64,000 nucleotides of DNA from Microbacterium maritypicum (GCF_008868125.1 NZ_WAAQ01000001.1:1178001-1242000); one strand, 5' to 3'. Shown: positions 16,453-25,265, counted from the first letter of the stretch. Program-made: numbers and translations. The notes: generated by a model not told the origin, from the sequence alone.

Positions 16453-18249
16453 ATGAAGCAGCTCTGGCCGGTCCTGAGGGGTCTCATTCCGCTGTTGCCC
16501 AAGGGGGCGCAGAGGTACTTCGTCTGGTACATGATCATCACGACGATGATCACTGCTCTCGACGTCGCCGCGATGTCGTTGCTGGCGCTCATGATCGGGC
16601 CCGCTCTGACCGGGGCGCCGCTCACCCTGCCGGTCATCGGTGAGATTCCCTCGGAGAGTCTCCCGCTTATCGGGCTCGGTGCCTGCGCGCTGATCATCCT
16701 GAAGTCCGCGCTGACGATCATCGTGCACTGGCTGGCCACGCGCCGTTTCGCCCGGTATGAGCTCGAGATCGGCGACCGGATGTTCAAGGCGTACATCAAC
16801 TCGAGTTGGGAAGAGCGTTCGAAGCGCTCCGTCGCAGAGATCACCCGCATCGCGGATGCCGGCATTGCCAACACCATGGCCGGGTTCCTGTTGCCGTTGA
16901 TGCGTGTTCCGAGCTCGATCTTCACTTTCGTCCTCATCATCGGCGTGCTCTTCGTCGCCGACCCCGTGACCTCGGTGATCGCCCTCGTCTATCTGACTCT
17001 GGTGGCGCTCGTCGTGCATTTCGTCATCACCAAGCGGGCGCTCGAGGCGGCCCAGGTCAACCTCGACTTCAGCTACCGTGTCGCGATCCTGATGACCGAG
17101 ATGCTGGATGCGCTCAAAGAGCTCAGCCTGCGCAACCGTCTCTCCGAGGTCGCCGATCTCGTCACCGCGAACAGGCATCGATCGGTGCGCGCACGCGCCA
17201 ATGGTTCATTCCTGAGCGTGGTACCCGGATTCGTCTTCGAGTCGGCTCTCATCGGCGGTGTCGTCCTTATCGGTGCGGTCGCCTTCGCGCAGAACGGCCT
17301 GGCGGGCACGCTGTCGTCGGTCGCACTATTCGCAGCGACGGGGTTCCGACTGATCCCGGCCATCAACGGGGTCCAGGGAGGTCTTGTCCAGGGCATCGCG
17401 AGCATCCCGTCTGCACGCGACGTGATCAATGACCTCACGGCGGCCGAAGCCGATATGAAGACCTCCCAGGCTCCGGCCGATACGGCAGAACTCGCCTACA
17501 CTCCGCAGGAGCTGCGGCTCACGAATGTGCGATTCCACTACCCGAACTCCTCGGAAGATGTGATCCGCGGGATGTCGTTGACGATCCCCCTCGGTAGCTC
17601 TCTGGGCATCGTGGGACCCTCGGGGGCCGGGAAGTCGACGCTGATCGACCTTCTCCTCGGCCTCAGCCAGGCGTCATCCGGCGAGATCACGATCGACGGC
17701 GACCCGTTGCGGTCGGTGCTGCGGCAGTGGCGCGGACGTGTGGGATACGTCCCGCAGAAGGTGGCATTGTTCGATGGCACGATCGCTCAGAACGTTGCGT
17801 TGACCTGGACGGATGAGGTTGATGAGGAGCGCGTCCTGCGTGCCCTGGAGCGGGCCCAACTCGGCTCGCTGGTGAAGTCTCGCGCAGGCGGCGTCCACGA
17901 GCGCATCGGCGAACGCGGGATGTCGCTCTCCGGCGGACAGCAGCAGCGTCTCGGCATCGCCCGCGCGCTCTACACTGATCCGCTGGTGTTGGTGCTCGAT
18001 GAGGCGACGAGCTCGCTCGACACCAAGACCGAGGACGAAGTCACCAAATCGATCCGCGCGCTGCAGGGCGAGGTCACCCTGATCTCGGTCGCGCACCGCC
18101 TGTCGACGATCAAGGACTACGACAGGGTCTGCTATCTGGACGAGGGCGTGATCGCCGCCTCGGGGACGTTCCACGAAGTCGCCACGAGCCTGCCCGCGTT
18201 CGCCGAACAGGTGTTCCTCGCAGGGCTGGCACGTCAACCCGGCGCGTAG
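16453..18249 (+). CDS. ABC exporter with fused membrane and ATPase domains, MsbA/PglK-like
   Basis: The 598-residue protein has an N-terminal six-helix domain (residues about 20-320) and a C-terminal nucleotide-binding domain. The latter has Walker A GPSGAGKST, signature LSGGQQQRLGIARAL, Walker B VLVLDEATSSLD and switch His in SVAHRLST. This half-transporter layout is that of lipid flippases and PglK, which flips undecaprenyl-linked oligosaccharides. It follows the three aminosugar genes by 10 bp and shares their operon. It may flip a lipid-linked saccharide containing that sugar, a route parallel to the two Wzm/Wzt pairs. The substrate is inferred only. Confidence 0.82.
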   Translation: MKQLWPVLRGLIPLLPKGAQRYFVWYMIITTMITALDVAAMSLLALMIGPALTGAPLTLPVIGEIPSESLPLIGLGACALIILKSALTIIVHWLATRRFARYELEIGDRMFKAYINSSWEERSKRSVAEITRIADAGIANTMAGFLLPLMRVPSSIFTFVLIIGVLFVADPVTSVIALVYLTLVALVVHFVITKRALEAAQVNLDFSYRVAILMTEMLDALKELSLRNRLSEVADLVTANRHRSVRARANGSFLSVVPGFVFESALIGGVVLIGAVAFAQNGLAGTLSSVALFAATGFRLIPAINGVQGGLVQGIASIPSARDVINDLTAAEADMKTSQAPADTAELAYTPQELRLTNVRFHYPNSSEDVIRGMSLTIPLGSSLGIVGPSGAGKSTLIDLLLGLSQASSGEITIDGDPLRSVLRQWRGRVGYVPQKVALFDGTIAQNVALTWTDEVDEERVLRALERAQLGSLVKSRAGGVHERIGERGMSLSGGQQQRLGIARALYTDPLVLVLDEATSSLDTKTEDEVTKSIRALQGEVTLISVAHRLSTIKDYDRVCYLDEGVIAASGTFHEVATSLPAFAEQVFLAGLARQPGA

Positions 18250-18263
18250 CACTCTGGGCAGCG

Positions 18264-18279
18264 GCCCGACCGATCGGGC
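18264..18279. terminator. Hairpin between convergent ABC exporter and GT2 genes
   Basis: GCCCGA and TCGGGC pair around CCGA in the 37-bp gap between convergent genes. Confidence 0.55.
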
Positions 18280-18286
18280 GCGGGGA

Positions 18287-19387
18287 TCAGGCGGAGCCGG
18301 CGCGGATTCCTGCGGCCAGCGTACGCAGTGGCGCCTGTCTGTGCAGCGCCAGCAACGGGTTGCGAGGAGTCAGGGCGGCGATGGATCGGTAGCGCCATCG
18401 TGCCGCCAGGAGCGCGCTCAGCTCGTCGTCGTTCACGCGACTGGAGCGCAGCGCCTCCAGCACCCTTCGGTCCGCGAGGGAGAGCAGCCGCTCGACTCCC
18501 GGCGCCATGGCTTCGAGCCGCTCGAGGATCTGGACGAACGCGTCAGACTGCGTGCTGACCCCGCTCCCGCGCGTGAGGTGGGCGCGCAGCACATCGAAGA
18601 AGTGCAGCCGGATCAGTTTGACCACCAGCACGTCCCGTTCGCCGATCTCAGCGCGTGAGAACCATTCGAGCGCGCTGATGGCGTCGAGGAAGCGGAAGTC
18701 GTCGGCCACCGGTCGCGGTGCGCTGGTGACACGATCGCCGGCGTCGTCGTTGATGACGTACCCGGGACCGTGCAGGTCGTACGCGATCTCGGCTCCGCTG
18801 AACCACAACGCCGTCGTGTAGGCGAGGTCCTCGCCCGAGCGGAGACCAGTGGAGAAGCGGAGATGGCCGAATCTGCGGCGATCGATCAGCCCGAGGGGCG
18901 CGCTCCGATACGGCAATCGGTCCTTGCGGGGGTCGAGCGCTCGGGTGCGGCGTCCGTTGCGCACGGGGGGATAGGGATCGCTTCCTCCGCCGGGCAGACG
19001 GACCCGGGCGAGCACCATATCGGCGGACGTCGACGACTGCAGCGCGAGCCAGGAGTCGAGGGCGCCCGGTTCGAGTTCGTCGTCGGATCCCATCACAGAG
19101 AGGAACCGTGCATCGGAATGCGCGAAGCCGTGGTTCATCGGACCTGCCGGCGAGGGGATGCCGTCCTGAAGGTCGAGGAGGCGCACGCGGGGGTGGGCGG
19201 CGTACGCGCCGAGGGCCGCGCGGATCGCGTCCGGATCGACGTTGTGTGCGACCACCGTGACCCGCACGTCCGACTGCGTGTGATCGACGACCGAGGCGAC
19301 GGCGCGCGCGATCGGACGTGCCGCAGTGTGCACGGGGATCGTGAGGTCGACCACGGGCGGCGAGTACATCGTCATCTCGGCTGTCAC
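18287..19387 (-). CDS. GT2-type glycosyltransferase with a C-terminal extension, paralogue B
   Basis: This 366-residue protein has a GT-A N-terminal half. VDLTIPVHTAARPIARAV opens it, and VMGSDDELEPGALDSW stands where GT2 enzymes have the DxD motif. A C-terminal helical region of about 130 residues follows, ending in ALTPRNPLLALHRQAPLRTL. It is clearly paralogous to the gene just upstream (19384-20445): both share VVAHN(V/I)D, SPAGPMNHG, GSDDE, a YRSAPLGLI segment and the PRNP(L/F)L.LHRQAP tail. This suggests tandem duplication. The GTG start overlaps the upstream stop by 4 bp. Donor and acceptor are unknown. Confidence 0.75.
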   Translation of the reverse strand: MTAEMTMYSPPVVDLTIPVHTAARPIARAVASVVDHTQSDVRVTVVAHNVDPDAIRAALGAYAAHPRVRLLDLQDGIPSPAGPMNHGFAHSDARFLSVMGSDDELEPGALDSWLALQSSTSADMVLARVRLPGGGSDPYPPVRNGRRTRALDPRKDRLPYRSAPLGLIDRRRFGHLRFSTGLRSGEDLAYTTALWFSGAEIAYDLHGPGYVINDDAGDRVTSAPRPVADDFRFLDAISALEWFSRAEIGERDVLVVKLIRLHFFDVLRAHLTRGSGVSTQSDAFVQILERLEAMAPGVERLLSLADRRVLEALRSSRVNDDELSALLAARWRYRSIAALTPRNPLLALHRQAPLRTLAAGIRAGSA

Positions 19388-20445
19388 ACGACCGTGGCGC
19401 GCAGCGTGCGGTAGGGCGCCTGACGGTGGAGCACGAGGAACGGATTGCGAGGGACGAGCGCGTCGATTGAACGTCCCCAGCGGGAGGACAGACGCTGCAG
19501 CACGCGGTCGGGGTCGATGTGCTCCGCGCGCATCTCTTCCAGCACGGCGCGGTCAGCGCGGGACAGGAGCGACACGGCGCGCGGGGCGAATGCCGAGACA
19601 TCCGCGATCACCGATTCCAGGGCGTCCCTATGGGCAGTGAGCCCCTCCGGGGTCTGGAGACGCAACAGGATTGCGTCAAAGAGATGGAGGCGAAGAACCT
19701 TCACGCCCAGGGCTTCGCGCTGTGTGCGACCGAGGCGAGGGAACCAGGAAGACGAGGTGATCGCGCGGAGAAAGGCGAAGTCTTGTGCGACAGAGCGCCC
19801 GGCGAACGTGACCCGGTCATCGCCGTCCTCATGGACGAAGTAACCGGGGGCGGTGCGCTCATAGGCGATGTGTGAACCGGTGAACCAGAGCGCGGCGGTG
19901 AACTCGAGGTCTTCTCCGGAGCCGAGGCCGGGGGTGAAGCGCAGGTCGGGGAAGTGCGAGCGCGAGATCAGGCCCAGCGGAGCACTGCGGTAAGCGAGCC
20001 GGTCCTTGACAGCGTCGAGTTCGCGTGTGCGGCCTCGACGTGTCGGTGGGAGCGGGTCCGGCCCGGCGATCTGCCGATCGATGCGCGCGAGCACGGTGCT
20101 CGCGCCCGTGGTTCTGGCGGCCGCGAGCCAGGCGTCGATCGCTCCGGGAGAGAACTCGTCATCCGATCCGAGGAGGGCGACGTAGGGCGCGGTCGCCGCG
20201 TCGAGCCCGTGGTTCATCGGGCCGGCGGGGGAGCGGATGCCGTCCCTCAGCGCGAGCAGATGCACGTGCGGGTGCGTCGCGAACGCACCGAGCTGCGTGC
20301 GGATCTCACCGGCATCGATGTTGTGGGCGACGACGATAGCCCGGACGGCGGCCCGTGTGTCCTTCAGCACGGAAGAGACAGCCCGTTTGATCGGACGCGC
20401 AGCGGAGTGCACCGCAATCACCACGTCGACGTCGTATTCGCTCAC
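19384..20445 (-). CDS. GT2-type glycosyltransferase with a C-terminal extension, paralogue A
   Basis: This 353-residue protein heads a two-gene leftward operon. The N-terminus reads VVIAVHSAARPIKRAVSS; the DxD-equivalent block is LLGSDDEFSPGAIDAW; the shared tail is VPRNPFLVLHRQAPYRTL. GTG 20445 was chosen because the -10 TAGGAT lies 7 nt upstream on the minus strand and because the residues before it in the frame are unrelated to paralogue B. It faces the acyltransferase gene across a 72-bp region containing a perfect inverted repeat. The tight pairing suggests the two enzymes add related sugars in sequence, which is inference. Confidence 0.75.
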   Translation of the reverse strand: MSEYDVDVVIAVHSAARPIKRAVSSVLKDTRAAVRAIVVAHNIDAGEIRTQLGAFATHPHVHLLALRDGIRSPAGPMNHGLDAATAPYVALLGSDDEFSPGAIDAWLAAARTTGASTVLARIDRQIAGPDPLPPTRRGRTRELDAVKDRLAYRSAPLGLISRSHFPDLRFTPGLGSGEDLEFTAALWFTGSHIAYERTAPGYFVHEDGDDRVTFAGRSVAQDFAFLRAITSSSWFPRLGRTQREALGVKVLRLHLFDAILLRLQTPEGLTAHRDALESVIADVSAFAPRAVSLLSRADRAVLEEMRAEHIDPDRVLQRLSSRWGRSIDALVPRNPFLVLHRQAPYRTLRATVV

Positions 20446-20452
20446 CGGAACG

Positions 20453-20458
20453 ATCCTA
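20453..20458 (-). promoter_or_regulatory. -10 element of the tandem GT2 operon (leaderless)
   Basis: On the minus strand TAGGAT ends 7 nt before GTG 20445. Confidence 0.65.
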
Positions 20459-20465
20459 CGGGGCG

Positions 20466-20493
20466 TCGAGCACCGTGGCCAACCGGTGCTCGA
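20466..20493. promoter_or_regulatory. Perfect inverted repeat between divergent promoters (candidate operator)
   Basis: TCGAGCACCG and CGGTGCTCGA are exact reverse complements separated by TGGCCAAC. The repeat sits between two divergent leaderless -10 elements and covers the expected -35 region of both. A dimeric regulator binding here would control both units. Because the genes diverge it is unlikely to be a terminator. Confidence 0.6.
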
Positions 20494-20506
20494 CGAGGGG
20501 CGTTGA

Positions 20507-20512
20507 TAGGAT
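20507..20512 (+). promoter_or_regulatory. -10 element of the acyltransferase gene (leaderless)
   Basis: TAGGAT lies 5 nt before GTG 20518, slightly closer than the usual 6-7 nt. Confidence 0.55.
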
Positions 20513-20517
20513 CGACG

Positions 20518-21750
20518 GTGACTTCCTCCCGAGAAGACACCACGACAGGAACCGCTCTGCACGCCTCAGCCACGCTCGCTCAGCCCACCGCGCGGCTCGA
20601 CGCCCTCACCGGGTTGCGGTGGTGGGCGGCCTTCATGGTCTTCTTCTACCACATCCTCGTCTTCGCCCCGATTCCCGGTCCCCTCGCTACAGTTTTCGCG
20701 CAGGGCTATTACGGGGTGACGTTCTTCTTCGTGCTGTCCGGCTTCGTGCTGACCTGGTCGGCGCGACCGGGGGTGTCGACCTCCACGTTCTACTGGCGCA
20801 GGTTCGCCCGTATCTGGCCTTCGCACATCGTGGCGTTGCTGATAGCGATTCCCGTGTTCTACACGCTGAGCGCCGTGCCGGAGGGGAGCTTCCTCAAGCC
20901 CTTCGATCCGGCCGTGCTCTCCCTCTCGGTCGTGCTGTTGCAGGGATGGTGGGTGGCACCGCTCATCCTCTTCTCCGGGAACCCCGCCGCATGGACGCTG
21001 ACCTGCGAGGCCTTCTTCTACGCCCTGCATCCCTGGATCTCCCGGGTGCTCGTGCCCACGCTGCGCCGCGGCGCTCTGTTCATCGCCGGCGGAGTCGTCT
21101 TGTATGCCTTCCTCTACCGGTTTCTCGTCATCCTCTGGCCCGAATCTCCCCTCGTGCTCGTGCCGCTCCCGGTGCAACGTGTTCCCGAGTTCATCCTGGG
21201 CATGGCGCTCGCCTGGGCGATGCGCTCCGGGTGGCGACCGAAGATCCCTCCGGTCGTGGGTGTCGGTTCGCTGGCGGGCGTGATCGCCGTCTCCCTGTTC
21301 GCGCAACAGTTCCTGAGCGGGATGTCCGTCCTGCGGCACATCCCCACCTTCACGAACGAACTGTTCACCGTGGCGTGTGCTCTCGCTATCGTCGCACTGG
21401 CCACGCGCGGGCTGGAAGGAAAGCGCTCGTTTTTCGAGTCGCGACTCCAAGTCAAACTCGGCGAGTGGTCCTTCGCCTTCTACCTCGTGCACGCGACGTT
21501 CATCTACCTGGCGCTGCGGATCTTCGGCTACCAGGAAGCATCTTGGCGCAACTTGTTGTGGTTCGCGGCGTTGCTCGCCGTCGACCTCGTCGCCGCCTGG
21601 GCGCTGCACAGCTTGGTCGAGCGTCCGCTCGAGAAGCGGATGCGGCGGTGGAAGGACCGCAAGGATCAGAAGCGGAGCCGGACCGCAGCCGCGGCGTCGT
21701 CAGCTGGTGGCTTCGATCCATTCGCCGACGAGAACACGAGCACTCGCTGA
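20518..21750 (+). CDS. Acyltransferase family 3 (OafA/YrhL-like) membrane protein
   Basis: This 410-residue protein has about ten membrane helices. The family hallmark RLDALTGLRWWAAFMVFFYH contains the conserved Arg and His, and later blocks include FFVLSGFVLTWSA and RRFARIWPSH. These enzymes O-acylate sugars of surface glycans, usually acetylating. The cytoplasmic tail is rich in Arg, Lys and Ala. GTG 20518 is supported by the -10 upstream and by the family start. The last 51 bp overlap the end of a convergent glycosyltransferase gene on the other strand, with no terminator between them. Confidence 0.85.
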   Translation: MTSSREDTTTGTALHASATLAQPTARLDALTGLRWWAAFMVFFYHILVFAPIPGPLATVFAQGYYGVTFFFVLSGFVLTWSARPGVSTSTFYWRRFARIWPSHIVALLIAIPVFYTLSAVPEGSFLKPFDPAVLSLSVVLLQGWWVAPLILFSGNPAAWTLTCEAFFYALHPWISRVLVPTLRRGALFIAGGVVLYAFLYRFLVILWPESPLVLVPLPVQRVPEFILGMALAWAMRSGWRPKIPPVVGVGSLAGVIAVSLFAQQFLSGMSVLRHIPTFTNELFTVACALAIVALATRGLEGKRSFFESRLQVKLGEWSFAFYLVHATFIYLALRIFGYQEASWRNLLWFAALLAVDLVAAWALHSLVERPLEKRMRRWKDRKDQKRSRTAAAASSAGGFDPFADENTSTR

Positions 21751-22926
21751 ACCGGAGTGCACGGCGCTGACGAACGCCGGTCCTCTCGCGGCGATGCGCT
21801 GAGCCTCTTCCGGGTGGTCGAGAATGCCAGCGATGACCTGTCCGAGCGTGTCGGGGGTAGCCTCGATGATGGGCAGGGACAGGCCGGTGCGCTCGAGTAC
21901 TCGCTGCCGCACGTTCGGCAGGACATGTCCGACCACCACGCGTCCGGCGGCCATCGCCTCGCAGGCGGCGACGCCGTACGACCCCAGACGGAACTGGTCG
22001 AGCACGATGTCGGTCGATGCGTACAGACCTGGCATCTCGACCGAGGACGCCCCGGTCACTAGTCGATAGGCAGCCCTTCCCGATGCGAGCAGCGGGGCCA
22101 GTGCCGGTTCGATCAGGTGGCTGCCCTTCTGAACCGCGGAGCTCGAGGCGTGCATGAGCGTGGGTAGGCCGTCGCTGAACACAGGGCGCTCGGCGGCGAA
22201 GCGCGCCACGTCGATCACCACGGGACACCAGATCGCGTCGGGCACATCGTCCAGAAGGTCCGGAGTAGACACGAACGTCGGCAGCGGCACAGCGCGCAAG
22301 AGCGCGAGGTTCCGCTCGGCATCGGCCTGGAGCGCGGCCGTGCGCGGGTCATCGGGATAGGGCGACCAGGGTGTGCGGCGCGCGTGCGCCGCCGGGTCAC
22401 GGATGTCCGTGCCGTGACAGAGGTAGGCGACGGAGAGGCCGGCCGCTTGCAGGGCCGCGATCTCCCTGGCCGGATCGCGATCGAAGCGGCGACCGAACAG
22501 CGACCGTTCGGCTTCGATCAGAACATGGGTGAACTGTTGGGCTGCGGCCCATTCGGCGTCCGCCCACTGTGCGGACGCCGTCGTCGTCGCGATCGGTACC
22601 CTGGAATCAGCGGGAAAGCGATAGCTCCCCGGGAGCTCGACGGCAACGTTGCGCGCACCGATGCGCGGATCGTATTCCTCGACGGCCCGCGCCCAGGCGT
22701 ATGCCTGTCCGGAATAGTTCGTCGGGGCGATGTACAGACGCAGCGCGGTATTGGGAACCGTGGTCGCTGCCACCTCGGCGTTCCCTCCGAGCAGACGTGC
22801 CGCCACGCGACCGAGCACACCGTCGGGATTGCGCGCTACGGACTCCATGGCGCGGTTCATCCACCCAGGAAGCGACGAGCGGTGGCGCATCAGCCATTCG
22901 GTCGCAGACGAGAACACCTTCGACAT
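21700..22926 (-). CDS. Glycosyltransferase-like GT-B protein, paralogue 3 of a local trio
   Basis: This 408-residue protein is one of three related proteins in this operon (with 24087-25265 and 25262-26485). Shared blocks are PTNYSGQAYAWARAVEEYDP, THVLIEAE, AYLCHGTDIRDP, PTFVSTPDLLDDVP, KGSHLIEPAL and DIVLDQFRLGSYGVAACEAM followed by AAGRVVVGH. The last block looks like the donor-binding region of GT-B enzymes, with the Glu before AMAAG. The fold is inferred from this block only. It has no signal or membrane helix. It is the last gene of the leftward operon and its 3' end overlaps the acyltransferase gene. The exact function is not recognised. Confidence 0.65.
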   Translation of the reverse strand: MSKVFSSATEWLMRHRSSLPGWMNRAMESVARNPDGVLGRVAARLLGGNAEVAATTVPNTALRLYIAPTNYSGQAYAWARAVEEYDPRIGARNVAVELPGSYRFPADSRVPIATTTASAQWADAEWAAAQQFTHVLIEAERSLFGRRFDRDPAREIAALQAAGLSVAYLCHGTDIRDPAAHARRTPWSPYPDDPRTAALQADAERNLALLRAVPLPTFVSTPDLLDDVPDAIWCPVVIDVARFAAERPVFSDGLPTLMHASSSAVQKGSHLIEPALAPLLASGRAAYRLVTGASSVEMPGLYASTDIVLDQFRLGSYGVAACEAMAAGRVVVGHVLPNVRQRVLERTGLSLPIIEATPDTLGQVIAGILDHPEEAQRIAARGPAFVSAVHSGSASARVLVGEWIEATS

Positions 22927-22927
22927 C

Positions 22928-24085
22928 TCAGCGCCGTCCTCGAGCTGCTACGCGCAACACGTCGACCACGCGGCGGACCACGGTCGACATCGAATGCTCG
23001 CGCGCCGTCCACTCGCCGAGGGCGAGCCGCTCCGGGACAGAGGGACGATCATCGGCGAGTCGGCGCATCGCGGCAGCGATCTCATCCGCCTCGTAGCCGC
23101 AGGCGATTCCCGCACGCACTTCCCGGTTGGCCTCTTCCAGCAGGGTCGCGGTGGGACCGGGGCCCGCGAACAGCACGGGGCACCCCACGGCGAGGGAGGA
23201 GAACGCCTTCGAGGCGTACGAGTACTCGTACACAGCACTCGGCTTGATCGTGGCGAGACTTGCGGCGGCTGCGGCGAGGTGCGGAAGCAGCTCGGACGGC
23301 GGGACTGGATCGAGGTACTCCACGTGCGCGCTCACCCCCAGCGCCTCCGCGCGCTCCTCGACGGTCGGACGCTCGCTGCCGTTGCCGATGAACCGCAGGG
23401 TGAAACCGGGGTGATCCACCAGGAACCGTGCGAAGGCATCGATCAGGATCTCTGCGCCATGGGCGGGAGAGTAGCTTCCGGCGTAGACGAAGAGCTGCTG
23501 AGGGGCGGCGATGGTCGGGGGGAACTCGCGTGTGTCCGCGCCGAAGCCCGTGACCGTCGCCGGCCCGTCGACGCCGAGCGCGCGCAGCCTGTCGAGCACA
23601 CCGCGCGAGATCGTCACCACGTGTGCGGCTCCGCGCAGCCCGAATCGCTCCATCGAGCGCAGCACCGAGATGACCACGGACGACACCGGCTCGAGCTGGG
23701 CGGCATCGGACCAGATGTCAGCCGCGTCATAGACATAGGGGATCCTACGCAACGCGCATATGACCCTGACGACGAACCCGGTCGTGGGCGGTGGTTCCAT
23801 CAGCACGACATCGGGTCGTCGGATGAACAGCAGCCGGAAGGCCAGGGGGATGTCGAAGCTGAGGTACGGGAGATAGCCGCGCACGTAGCCGTTCGCGTCG
23901 CGCAGTACCGGGAACGTGCGAACGCGCTCGCCCCGTGGTTCAACGACCGAGCCGTGCGGGGGTGCGGCGGTGAGCACATCCACCTCCGCGCCCTGAGCGC
24001 ACAGCTCGTCGGCGACGGCGCCCAGGTAGATCGAGGCGGCCGCGGGCTCCGGTCGATAGATGCGCGAGACGATCGTGACCCGCAT
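22928..24085 (-). CDS. GT4 family glycosyltransferase (WcaI-like)
   Basis: This 385-residue GT-B enzyme starts MRVTIVSRIYRPEPAAAS, a typical GT4 opening. It continues with FIRRPDVVLMEPPPTTGF, then YDAADIWSDAA, a feature of WcaI and related transferases. The C-terminal domain has LFVYAGSYSPAHGAEILIDA, RFIGNGSER and YEYSYASKAFSSLAVGCPVL, where the first Glu of the E-x7-E pattern is recognisable. ATG 24085 was chosen over an upstream open frame that lacks similarity. It lies between paralogues 2 and 3 of the GT-B-like trio with one-base gaps, so all four are cotranscribed. Confidence 0.82.
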   Translation of the reverse strand: MRVTIVSRIYRPEPAAASIYLGAVADELCAQGAEVDVLTAAPPHGSVVEPRGERVRTFPVLRDANGYVRGYLPYLSFDIPLAFRLLFIRRPDVVLMEPPPTTGFVVRVICALRRIPYVYDAADIWSDAAQLEPVSSVVISVLRSMERFGLRGAAHVVTISRGVLDRLRALGVDGPATVTGFGADTREFPPTIAAPQQLFVYAGSYSPAHGAEILIDAFARFLVDHPGFTLRFIGNGSERPTVEERAEALGVSAHVEYLDPVPPSELLPHLAAAAASLATIKPSAVYEYSYASKAFSSLAVGCPVLFAGPGPTATLLEEANREVRAGIACGYEADEIAAAMRRLADDRPSVPERLALGEWTAREHSMSTVVRRVVDVLRVAARGRR

Positions 24086-24086
24086 G

Positions 24087-25265
24087 TCATCCCTCCAGGA
24101 AATCGTGCAGCAGCACATCGCGGGAGAACGTCCCGTCGTGCAGACGGCGGACGTACTCCGGTCCCGTCGCCGCGAGAGCACTGTAGCGCGAACGGTGGGC
24201 GGCGATGTCGCGCAGTACATCCTCGAGAGTGTCGACCGTGACTTCGGGGATGGGCAACGGCATCTCCGCGTGGCGTTCGACCTCCTGGCGAACCTGGGCC
24301 GTCACATGGGTGAGCACGATCCTTCCCGCGGCCATCGCCTCGCATGCACCGACACCGTAGTCGCCCACCCGGAACTGGTCGAGGATCACATCGGCGTCGC
24401 GGAACACGGCGGGCATGTCCTGATGGGCCACACCGTTCAGTTCCACGTACTCGATCAGTCCCTCCTCGTGCAGCCGGCGCACGACGGGTTCGATCAGGTG
24501 CGTCCCCTTCACGTGCTTCTGCGTTGGAGCATGCACGACGCGCAGCCGGTCGCGGACGAGGGTCGGCTCCGAGGTCGCCCAGACGTCAGGATCGATCACG
24601 ACACCGAGGAGCTTCGCCTGGGGCAGATCCGTCAGCAGACCCGCGGTGGAGACGAACACGGGGACGTCGAGATCCATGATGAGGCTGAGGTTCTCGGAGA
24701 CGTTCTTCTCGATCTGCTCGACGGGTGCCCACTCCTGCGCCCCCGCTCCGAAGTGGGAGTAGGGCGTGCTGTGCAGATGAGTCGAGGGCAGGCGCACGTC
24801 GGTGCCGTGGCCGACGATGCCCACGCGCACGCCAGCCTCCTGCAGCAGTGCCACCTGGCGTCGGACATCGCCGCGGAAGAGGCCTCCCAGGATCGGGAAG
24901 CACGCCTCGATGAGAACGTGCGTGTAGTCGTCGCGGATCGCATCGAGCATCGCGCGCTGCCAGGCGCGGGAATGTTCGGCGGTGCGCCACGTCACGAGGT
25001 GGTCGGCGTCGTAACCGAACGGGTTGTTGCCGGTGTGGACGTAGTTGCGGGCCGAGACGAGTCCGTTCGATTCGACGGCGCGCGCCCAACGGTATCCTTG
25101 GCCGGCGTAGTTCACCGGTCCGATGAGCAGGCGGTGCGCAGCGGTGGGATCGGGCAGCGGGGGTGCGGGGACCGTCGCTCCCTGGAGGCGGTCGACCCCC
25201 GACGCGATCGCGTCCTGCAACGGCTTCGGGACGAGATGCCAGGCACGCTCAGCGAGCGGATTCAT
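24087..25265 (-). CDS. Glycosyltransferase-like GT-B protein, paralogue 2 of a local trio
   Basis: This 392-residue protein shares the trio's blocks: GPVNYAGQGYRWARAVE, THVLIEA, GHGTDVRLPS, VPVFVSTAGLLTDLP, KGTHLIEPVV and DVILDQFRVGDYGVGACEAM followed by AAGRIVLTH. It diverges most from the others in the middle (residues about 90-190), which could reflect a different acceptor. It overlaps the upstream paralogue by 4 bp and ends one base before the GT4 gene. No conventional nucleotide-sugar motif is obvious outside the C-terminal block, so activity is inferred. Confidence 0.65.
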   Translation of the reverse strand: MNPLAERAWHLVPKPLQDAIASGVDRLQGATVPAPPLPDPTAAHRLLIGPVNYAGQGYRWARAVESNGLVSARNYVHTGNNPFGYDADHLVTWRTAEHSRAWQRAMLDAIRDDYTHVLIEACFPILGGLFRGDVRRQVALLQEAGVRVGIVGHGTDVRLPSTHLHSTPYSHFGAGAQEWAPVEQIEKNVSENLSLIMDLDVPVFVSTAGLLTDLPQAKLLGVVIDPDVWATSEPTLVRDRLRVVHAPTQKHVKGTHLIEPVVRRLHEEGLIEYVELNGVAHQDMPAVFRDADVILDQFRVGDYGVGACEAMAAGRIVLTHVTAQVRQEVERHAEMPLPIPEVTVDTLEDVLRDIAAHRSRYSALAATGPEYVRRLHDGTFSRDVLLHDFLEG

